Below, one piece after another: positions 56,649 to 64,000 of a stretch of DNA of 64,000 nucleotides (the stretch's first letter is position 1; each line of letters starts with the position of its first letter). The notes below the pieces were generated by a model. It saw only the letters and a program-made list of their open reading frames with translations. It was not told where the DNA came from and did not search any database. The stretch comes from Teratosphaeria epicoccoides. Its lineage: Eukaryota > Ascomycota > Dothideomycetes > Mycosphaerellales > Teratosphaeriaceae. Position numbers and translations under genes: made by a program. Location of the stretch: positions 124,001-188,000 of the forward strand of contig JADDMT010000054.1 of the NCBI GenBank assembly GCA_021401465.1, read 5' to 3'.

Positions 56649-57311
56649 ATGAACTTCTTCGGCAGAATGCTATCTGGCATCTACGAGCACATTCGAATTC
56701 CCAGCACCCCTGGAAGCTTCCCTGTTGAGCAGGCGCCGCCATCCGACAACACTGAAAAATCACCAGTTCTGTATGAACAGCCCGCAAGCCAGTCAATCCC
56801 GCACCGGTCTCCGCAAGAGTACCCGGTCATTGCCATCATGGGTCCCACAGGCAGCGGCAAGTCCACCCTGATCAGTAAGCTTGCAGTGAACCCGGGTGAC
56901 GCGGACATCCTCGCCACTCTTGCCCGATGGATGAAAACGTCCTACGACGAAAATCTGCTGCTGTCCGGGATCATATACCTTCATCCCCTCAACGGAGCCC
57001 GTATGACTGGCTCAAGCGTCAGGAATCTACGAATGTTCAGGGAATTATGTGGCGACAGCAATCTGCACAGAGTGTTACTGGCCACGACCAAGTGGGAGAT
57101 AACGCCTCCAGCTGACGCTATGATCCGAGAGCGAGAGCTGATGGACCCAGCCGGGCATTGGGGAGTACCGATTGCTCCATATCAAAGACATCGTTGTTCC
57201 TTCTCGCCAAGCCTTGGAGGTAACTTTGCACACCAAGGGCGCCGGAGTAGTAAGCAGCGGCATCGCTTCCAATCTGGAAGAGGAGGTGAGACACGTCAGA
57301 TATGCAGTTGA
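56649..57311 (+). pseudogene. Fungal P-loop G-domain (AIG1-like) protein with missing G2-G3 segment
   Basis: An open frame of 220 codons. It has a disordered N terminus, then a strong Walker A/G1 motif IMGPTGSGKSTLISKL at about 62-77. The text then jumps to DADILATLARWMKTSYDE and the family signature LSGIIYLHPLNGARMTGSS, NLRMFRELCG and VLLATTKWE. In this fungal G-domain family roughly 50-65 residues, including the switch region and the DTPGF (DxxG) motif, stand between these two parts; here they are absent with the frame kept. After about residue 165 the family resemblance fades into Arg/Ser-rich sequence, suggesting a second lesion. I call it a probable pseudogene or internally deleted copy; a functional short paralogue or an assembly collapse cannot be excluded. 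Confidence 0.6.
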
Positions 57312-58326
57312 TGCGGTTTTCGCCTTTCTGACCATCCTTGTTGATCTCGGAGCAGGTGTTAACACAATGCATCGATTTAGACTTGTCTGCCGCTTCGAGC
57401 CACACCCGCAGCTAGGCCGAAACCACCAGCAAGGAATTTGGCTACCCATCAACGAGGGGCCCTCTCGAATAGGATGTTATCCACTACAGACGCGGAGGCC
57501 TCACCAGGAGGCGGGACACCAGTATGCGGGTCATGAGGCAGGGAACCTGCGGTCGCACTGGACATGAACAGGGCGAGAGTTGTGACTGTGAGAAATCGCA
57601 TCCCGTTAGATCTCTGGCATGTGATCATAGAAGATGTGGCCTTAGCTCTGATCGGGGCGGATTGTGCCCCTTACGTACACCTAATGGCAAATGGCAGGAT
57701 GCTATGGCTGAAGCTCAATTGATCGCGATGGAAGCCGTCGTGCATGTGAGGCAGCCATTCATGATCAATGTATTCGTTTCTCGTAATGGCGGTGTAAAGT
57801 TGTCGCAATTTGCATTCACGAATGAACCTGCTTGTAATCTGACCATCTTGTTCCAAAGATGGTCGACCGGATCTCAGAGAGCTGGCTTTGCGCGAAGCCG
57901 GTGGAGCGCTGTTGGCAACAATCCAATGATCGGAATCACAACATGAGAGCTGGGCTTCATCTCTCCATGGAATCGCGGGATGGCATGGAGTCTTGGCTCA
58001 CAGCTCCGCTCCTTGCGAAGTCGCCTGTTGGCTGCTACCCAGAAAAGCTCCGTCAATCATATCTGCCTTCCCCGCAGACCCCATTTCAATAATGACGACT
58101 TCGAACCCCGTTCAACGAAGATAAGAGTGTGGCAAATGAGTTCTGCTTCATTAGTAGACGGAGCATGCCCGATCCAAACTCGCCTGGTCTATGTCTCAGC
58201 GGCCTCGACTCTGAGGCATACTGCATCCAGCGTTTGCACTAAACAATCAGTCCCCATCGTAGCTTCTTTGAGTCCCAAATAAAGTCAGTCAGCACTCAGC
58301 AGCATCAGTACCAGCAATCGGAGAAC
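57312..58326. other. Gene-poor stretch 3' of the G-domain relic
   Basis: About 1 kb. Frames on both strands look degraded, and may include the eroded 3' part of the G-domain gene, but I cannot align any of them to it with confidence. Confidence 0.4.
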
Positions 58327-58742
58327 ATGTCTACCGCGAGAGACGACATCGCTTTACCATCCTCAGGAAAGTGCCCCAAATGCCGCCGCATGCCGCACCA
58401 CTGGCTTGAAAACGTCAATATCGGCCTGCTCATCACGCCGCGGGCCTGTTATTTGACCTCAATGTGTGCAGTGGACGCGCAGCGGCGATAGCAGGCGTAG
58501 AGCGCATTTCAGAGTTCTTGGATGGCAAGCTGAATTTCGATGGTACTGTTGACCTCGCCAATATGCTGATGCACACCGGGGTTCGGGTGCTCGTTTGTGG
58601 CTTTGGGATCTACACGCTCTTGATGATGGTGGTGGTTGGCGCCGCTCTGCAAAGCCAGAGAGAGAAGGAGACAGAGCTGGCGAAGGAAGCAGAGCGAGCC
58701 GCCCAGGGACGGGATGCAGGCGCGAGAAGCAAGTCGCCTTAA
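58327..58742 (+). CDS. Doubtful small single-span membrane protein
   Basis: A coding-like frame ending at 58742 contains a hydrophobic helix (VLVCGFGIYTLLMMVVVGAA) followed by a charged Glu/Lys/Ala-rich helix. It has no ATG of its own near its start. An ATG at 58327 can be joined to it by a 101-bp intron (58371-58471, GTGCCC..GCAG), giving 104 aa beginning MSTARDDIALPSSG. The donor is weak. Read without splicing, the 58327 frame carries a CPKC pair and stops at 58490. Either a genuine small gene or a relic; no family recognised. Confidence 0.3.
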
Positions 58743-60149
58743 TGATCGGAGCGACAGCTGTGAGAGTGGTGATGCGCCGGATCAAATTTGCGGTGGAGGC
58801 AGACTGTTCATGAGTCCTGGTCGCTTAGCGAATGGCACTCAAGCTTGCGCAACAGCAGGTGCGAGGCTACGCCCACATGACGTGAGCGGGATGCCAATGA
58901 ATGGTCAGACAGGATTGTGTACCTGCATTGAATGCTGTCTTCAGTCATATTAGCGAGAAATCTGTCGTACGCTTCGTCTTTCGATACCGATTTCAGCGTG
59001 AACTTGCTGCTAGCTGCTCCAAAGGGCGATGCTGTGGTCGTGTCTATTGCCATGACCTTGGCTCAATCGACATCCTCGTACGCCAATCGGGTTACTCTGG
59101 ACAGTCACGTCCAACTTCACTCTCACATCTGACGCTCACTTCCTCAAGTCACGCCGGCCATCGCCCTGTTGCTGTGCACTGTTGTCAACAGAAGTCCACC
59201 TTCAGAGTTACGATGCTGTGCTCGACCTCGATCCTGAGTGGCCGGTGCTCGATGGCATTCGGCGCCACTTTCCGCGACGACTGACTCCTGAAAAGGCTTT
59301 GTCAGCCAGTCGAATGTTCCATCAGGAAGACACAGCTTACGATTCTGAGATCCATCCGAGCGTAGCACATATCGCCTCCCTCCGACGCTTGTTACGTCTT
59401 GCCCATGTGCTAATTCGAATACTCGCGCACGCTCGAGATTCCACAGCAAGCAAGGCCTGGCGTTCTCGCGCTACTAGAAGAGTCAATCTGCTCGTCTTTG
59501 ACTTGCATCTCAAACATGCTGCAGAGACACTGCTCTGGTCGCTTCTTCTGATGGCTTGCACCTCCTCGTTTGTTGTCTGCCAGTTCTTCGGCGCAACGAT
59601 TACGCAAACATGGTCATGGGCTCTTAAAAGGACCCGCAAACAGCGCTTGGATCATTCTGACAGTCATCGACTTCACGACTGAGATGGACGATTTGAGCAG
59701 TGATTTGTGTCGCAGACGAGACCATTCTTCATATATTTCGGATGTTGTGCGGCTGACGCAGATACTGTCTGCTGTCGTGCAGTTGCACTGCCTCGAGGAG
59801 AGAAAAAGCAGCTTAAAGTTGCCCTCAGAAGACTGTCATTGCTGTGCTTGAGTAAGCCCTCTAGATCGGTAGCTGCATCTTGCAGTGGAGGTCACGCTAT
59901 GACTGCGGCTTGCCGGCCTTTTAAAGACAGACCGCTAGGTCTGGACAGTCCACGCACCAATCTGCTGTTCCTGCATAAGGGTAGTAATGCATTTCGGAAC
60001 AAGTCGAGATCCTTTCTAGGCAAGGTGCTTGATCTGGCTTTGTAGCATGTTCTTGATTTGCAGAAAGGCTCATCTCAGATCGAAATGCCGGTACCGACTT
60101 GTCTCGGTGGTTGAATAACATCCATCGCGGCGGCATCTCACAGCACCCT
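58743..60149. other. Gene-poor stretch
   Basis: 1.4 kb. A plus-strand frame from 59182 to 59682 is long (166 codons) but lacks an ATG at its start and any domain. I see no gene. Confidence 0.45.
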
Positions 60150-60647
60150 CTACGACTTCTGCCTCACCCAAACCTCCTCTTCGCCGTCCTCACCAGTCCT
60201 GACCTCCGTCTCCCATACCTTGAGCTGGTAGGGCCCACGATCACTTTGCCCAGTATGCAAGTCAAAGGTCCAGCCATGTCCAGGGCAAGTAATACCGGCA
60301 CTCAAAATGACACCGAAGTCCTCGATATCGCACAAGCTGCCCCGGGCTAACATGAACTTGCGATGAGGGCAGCTATTGTCGACGGCATGCAGTTTCTTGC
60401 GGTATCGGAATACCAGTACTTGCGGGTCAAGACTGACGGTCTGCTGCGCATCGTCCAGAGCAAGCTCGCATGCCTTGACGTCCTCGGAGGGCGGCTGCAT
60501 GATCTTGCATGGCTGTGGAAGGTTCCTGTCGGCCTCGTGTGTGCTGAGTAATTTCGGCTTCGGCTTGTCAGTTGCGGGTTTGATATCCGGGAACGAGGAA
60601 GCGAGACCAGCTTTCCACCACCCATACGAAGGGGCGGGTATGCTCAT
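60150..60647 (-). CDS. Rieske [2Fe-2S] domain protein
   Basis: Small soluble Rieske-type iron-sulfur protein, 165 aa from the ATG at 60647 (earlier in-frame codons lack ATG). The cluster ligands are Cys93 and His95 in SCPHR and Cys121 and His124 in TCPGHGW, the C-x-H ... C-x2-H Rieske pattern with a 25-residue spacing. The start MSIPAPSYGWWKAGLASSF and a Pro/Lys-rich linker precede the domain; no membrane span or presequence is evident, so it is not the cytochrome bc1 subunit. Such stand-alone proteins probably act as electron carriers or as ferredoxin components of oxygenases, but no partner oxygenase lies in this window. The frame is intact with no intron, which sets it apart from the eroded surroundings. 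Confidence 0.85.
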   Translation of the reverse strand: MSIPAPSYGWWKAGLASSFPDIKPATDKPKPKLLSTHEADRNLPQPCKIMQPPSEDVKACELALDDAQQTVSLDPQVLVFRYRKKLHAVDNSCPHRKFMLARGSLCDIEDFGVILSAGITCPGHGWTFDLHTGQSDRGPYQLKVWETEVRTGEDGEEEVWVRQKS

Positions 60648-63600
60648 CCTCCCCGCAAAAATGGATGTCCGTCTGTTGTCCACGACAATCTGGCAAGTAC
60701 CCAACGTGGTGTCCGATCAAAGGTGCGGCCGGTAAACCGAGGACTCCAGTCGCCGTCGCCAAGACTGACGACTGGTCCCCGTGGCAACGTCAAAAAAACG
60801 CCATCACACGAAATGTATGGAAGCGCTTGCAGCTGCTACATTATTCTCAATGGACCAAGCCTTCACCCGCAGAAAACATCTTCTAGCCTGTTCTCGTCAC
60901 AATCTTCAGCAGAAATGTGCGCAAACGCGCCCCAACTCTGGTGGCATGTTCGCCGAGCAGTAGATCAAGAGAGCGTGTTGAATGCGATGTTGCGAAGCCC
61001 GCACTGTTAATTCTACGGCATGATATCGCATGAGACATGCTCGCTACGAAAGACAGCCCGCTAGCACAGCCTCTCGCTGTCCCACATCAGCAGTGCTGAA
61101 CAGGGCCGATCTCGCCCGACGGTGGCGGATGGTACATGAGCATATTGAGGAACTTGGTGGGAGCAGTCTGGTATGCGAGTCCGGTCCCCAACAGCAGCTC
61201 GATCGGGAATCCGGAGCTGAATCGGATATTTCATACTTCACAACTGGCAATGCATGTCTTGCTCCCCGGACAAGGATCCGACCTGGCGTCGCACATCGAT
61301 ATTACGTAACCAAGTCAGGCCTGTAAAACATTTGTACATCATCACAGAGTACGTCTGCAAGCCTTGAGCAAGTATTAATTCTTGAGAAGCAGCAGGTCTG
61401 TCCACGCCAGCAGGGCGAACTTTAGTAACCAAGGTGGCTGCAACAAAAGTCTCAGGTGGTGTTGGCGTATTGCGAGTCCGGTCAGCGTCGCAGAATGATG
61501 TAGTGGTAGCATTACTTGGGTACCTGGTCGTGTTCGACATGGAATCAGAGAGCACGCAGGTGCTGGACTGATGTTGCACGTTTGCTCCGCAGAGAGTGCT
61601 TGTGGCTAGGAGGGTCACCATTCAACATGTTCCAGGTTCAACATGTTCCAAGTTCTTGGCCGGGATGACACAGCGCCGCTCGTGGTTGACAGCCAGGGTA
61701 GTTGGGCATTGAACTTTCTTATGGCCCCAGACGTGGGAGCTCCGCATGCTGTCAGTCACGTTGGGAACACTGAGAACCTAGTCTCAGGCTTCTGTTGGCG
61801 ATTGCACAAATCACAGCGGAGACTTGCTGCGCTGGCAGCATATAGTCCGCAGAGGGCGCTTGGCAATATTCACACAGCTACAGACTGTTCGCACATCCGT
61901 ACGTCAACTCAAATATCGGCTTGGCAACTAGGAGCACCATGCTTACCTGCCTGGATCTTGGGCAGCCGCAGTGGTGATCCGACTGCTGGTTGAATCACAA
62001 TTGACCTATTCAACCCCCCAAGCCAAGTAGAAGCAGCTCAATCGTAAAGATCCAAGTGGTCCTATCTGTTCTACGAACCTTGCAAAGGGTCTGCATGCCG
62101 CACCGGCAGCACAAGAACGCTGGCGCGTTGGATGACCAATCTCCAGCTCCAAAAATGCTCGAATGCGACATCATAGAGCATGAACTCCAAAGCATATTTC
62201 AACTTCGCGCTGACAGCTGCATGATACAATTTTGGGTGTTGATGGGACCCCATCGGACATCCTCGCCCATGACGGTCATGAGTTGTGTGCTCACGCGGCA
62301 TCGCCGATACGAGAGGATCAGACCATACCTCAAGCCATGAACCGCAACAAACTCTGGCGGATATCACATGGAATCACGGCTGCGTATGTGCAGTAGACCT
62401 GTAGATGGACGTCAAGGTAGGTCCGAAGTAGCCACCACGACTGCAAACAGTGATTGGCGGTCACATGCGATGCGCATTCTGCTGGAGCCTCTTCGCCTGG
62501 GCGCTCAAGCTGAAGCGAGTGCAGGATTGCAAGATCCCTTATCAGCTGTCGTAGCTGGGATACCATGCCTTCGATATCCGATGGAGAAAGCGGGGCAGCC
62601 TGTCACGGTCGACCGACGAAAACTTCCCGAGAGAGCTGCCAGATCCATTTCGCGTATTGGACACACGATCGAGATTAAGGAAAATATGCGACCAATCGAA
62701 GCATGTATGCCTTCCTGCCTTGCGCGTATAGGAAGGAGGGTTCTGCCCGAGCTCGAGAGTCGGCCAGCTGCGAGCCTGCGACCTCATTGTTGATCCCGTG
62801 AGTTGCGCTCGTGTCAACGTCCGAGAAGGGAAGTCAGCTGGTCTGTCTGCTTTGGCGCAAATGAAGCGGTGCGAATTTTTGATGTCGCGCCAATACAGAA
62901 GAGACCGCGTGGACGTTTGCGGCTTCAACAATCATGATCACCAACCTGGTTGACACATACTTGGACAATCCCGCGTAATGCCGCCACGCACGTGCACCGC
63001 GACACAAATACGAGTCTATGGGTTTACACGCTAGAAAATGCTCGCTCTCCACTGGTCCGCGACTTGCCAAGACCGGTCATCCACGGATTGTCTGGCACGG
63101 AAACATCCCCATCCCTCCACCCTCCACCCTCTAGTGTTACGGACCCACCACTGGAGACGACGTAGCTCCACGTGTATCAGAAGGTCTAGTCCGTTCTGCC
63201 ACCTGAGCGTCACATGCTGACTAGCATTACTGCTGGCGGTGCCGCTTGATGCTGTCTCTCCACTTCATCAGATGGGCGTGCGTATACTCTTGGGCCAAGC
63301 TTCTGGAAAGGAAGGTCGAGGACATTTAGACGCAAACCTGGATCCTTGGACGATCTCGGAATGGACCACACCTCTGGCTGCTGGGTCCATATGTAACGTC
63401 GGACTCTGCGTCCCGTGGTCAAATACGACGGTCATGACTCAGCAGCTTCGATTCGAGGGAGAGACGCGTGGTCACTGATCACTATTTCGGCAAATCGCGG
63501 AAATGACAAATGCTCGAACAACCAAGCATATACTGTACAGTAGTGCCATTTCCCAGGTCATGCTCGGGTCTGCATCGTCCCATGCAACTTGACAACGCCA

Positions 63601-64000
63601 GACACCCACGCTACAAGCATATTCCCACTATACTACATGGCGCGGAACGGCGAGCAGCCAGATCTCGTGACGGGGCTCTATGAGCCAAGCGTCATGGCTC
63701 TTTCACCGGCCAGGAAGGCGTCGGTATTGGAACTTCCGCACTGACATCGTACTGGTGCAGCTCAACTTGCCGCTCGTTACTTTGCATGGCTGATCTGTCC
63801 GCAGCGTAAACCACTCTCAAAGCCTCGCCCGAGTGCGTTCAGCGCCATCGGCCAATGGCCAAGTGAGGCAAAATTCATGCTCGACACCTCGTCAAAGTTC
63901 CCCGGTCGCAAGGTCCCTCGCTCGTGCACGATGCCGGGTCAAATACCACAATGAGATATCATCAACTATGCCGTACAGGATCCCAATAGCGACTTGTGGG
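60648..64000. other. Gene-poor right end of the window
   Basis: 3.35 kb with many short overlapping ORFs, none recognised. One minus-strand frame at 61621-61238 starts with ATG and runs 127 codons but has only a weak hydrophobic start and no domain. A 16-bp direct repeat sits at its 5' end. Nothing else is supported. Confidence 0.5.
61621..61652. repeat. Tandem 16-bp direct repeat with palindromic core
   Basis: TTCAACATGTTCCAGG (61621-61636) is followed directly by a copy with one mismatch (61637-61652). Each contains the palindrome AACATGTT. Confidence 0.85.

Noticed and set aside
59182..59682. 166-codon plus-strand frame with one hydrophobic stretch
   Set aside because: It starts at TTG with no ATG near its beginning and resembles nothing known.
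61238..61621. 127-codon minus-strand ORF with ATG and short hydrophobic start
   Set aside because: The hydrophobic stretch is too weak for a clear signal peptide, there is no domain, and the surrounding 3 kb has no other gene support.

Overview
The window is nuclear DNA of a filamentous ascomycete. Genes are interrupted by short introns (46-161 bp, mostly 50-70 bp) with GT..AG borders and CTGAC/CTAAC-like branch sites. They encode eukaryotic housekeeping proteins: VPS13, complex I 51-kDa subunit, polyubiquitin, Cdc24. Gene content and style (GH3 beta-glucosidase, fungal G-domain gene, small Cys-rich secreted protein) fit a Dothideomycete such as a Mycosphaerellales relative. That placement is an inference; no species marker is visible.

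Layout. 1-16.5 kb: left-edge fragment of the i-AAA protease YME1, complex I nuo51, the 9.8-kb intronless VPS13 (all minus strand), then a DUF3429/TMEM69-type membrane protein (plus). Three of these are mitochondrial proteins and VPS13 works at mitochondrial and vacuolar contact sites. 17-24 kb: a membrane-anchored or secreted histidine acid phosphatase, an unrecognised polytopic membrane protein with a Cys-rich N-terminal half, and an MFS anion:cation-symporter-type permease. 24.8-33.3 kb: CDC24 (CH-DH-PH-PB1) divergently paired, across 2.3 kb, with an F-box/WD40 protein resembling FWD-1. 34.9-38.8 kb: secreted GH3 beta-glucosidase (5 exons) and a small dsRBD-like protein. 41-48.6 kb: BRAP2/Etp1 RING protein, 3-unit polyubiquitin, AAAP amino-acid transporter. 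49.9-55.3 kb: SRPK-like kinase, small secreted Cys-rich protein (candidate effector), GDP-mannose pyrophosphorylase.

The last ~8.5 kb (55.4-64 kb) is gene-poor. It holds a fungal P-loop G-domain gene that lacks its G2-G3 segment, a doubtful small membrane-protein ORF and a Rieske [2Fe-2S] protein, and looks more accessory than the rest.

Exon borders were derived by hand from reading frames, splice consensus and family conservation. I saw no CRISPR array, transposon, rRNA or convincing tRNA. No clearly new multi-gene system was found. The best leads are the deleted G-domain gene, the in-frame terminal intron of the GDP-mannose pyrophosphorylase gene, the Cys-rich secreted protein, the unassigned polytopic protein and the long insertions in the F-box/WD40 propeller.
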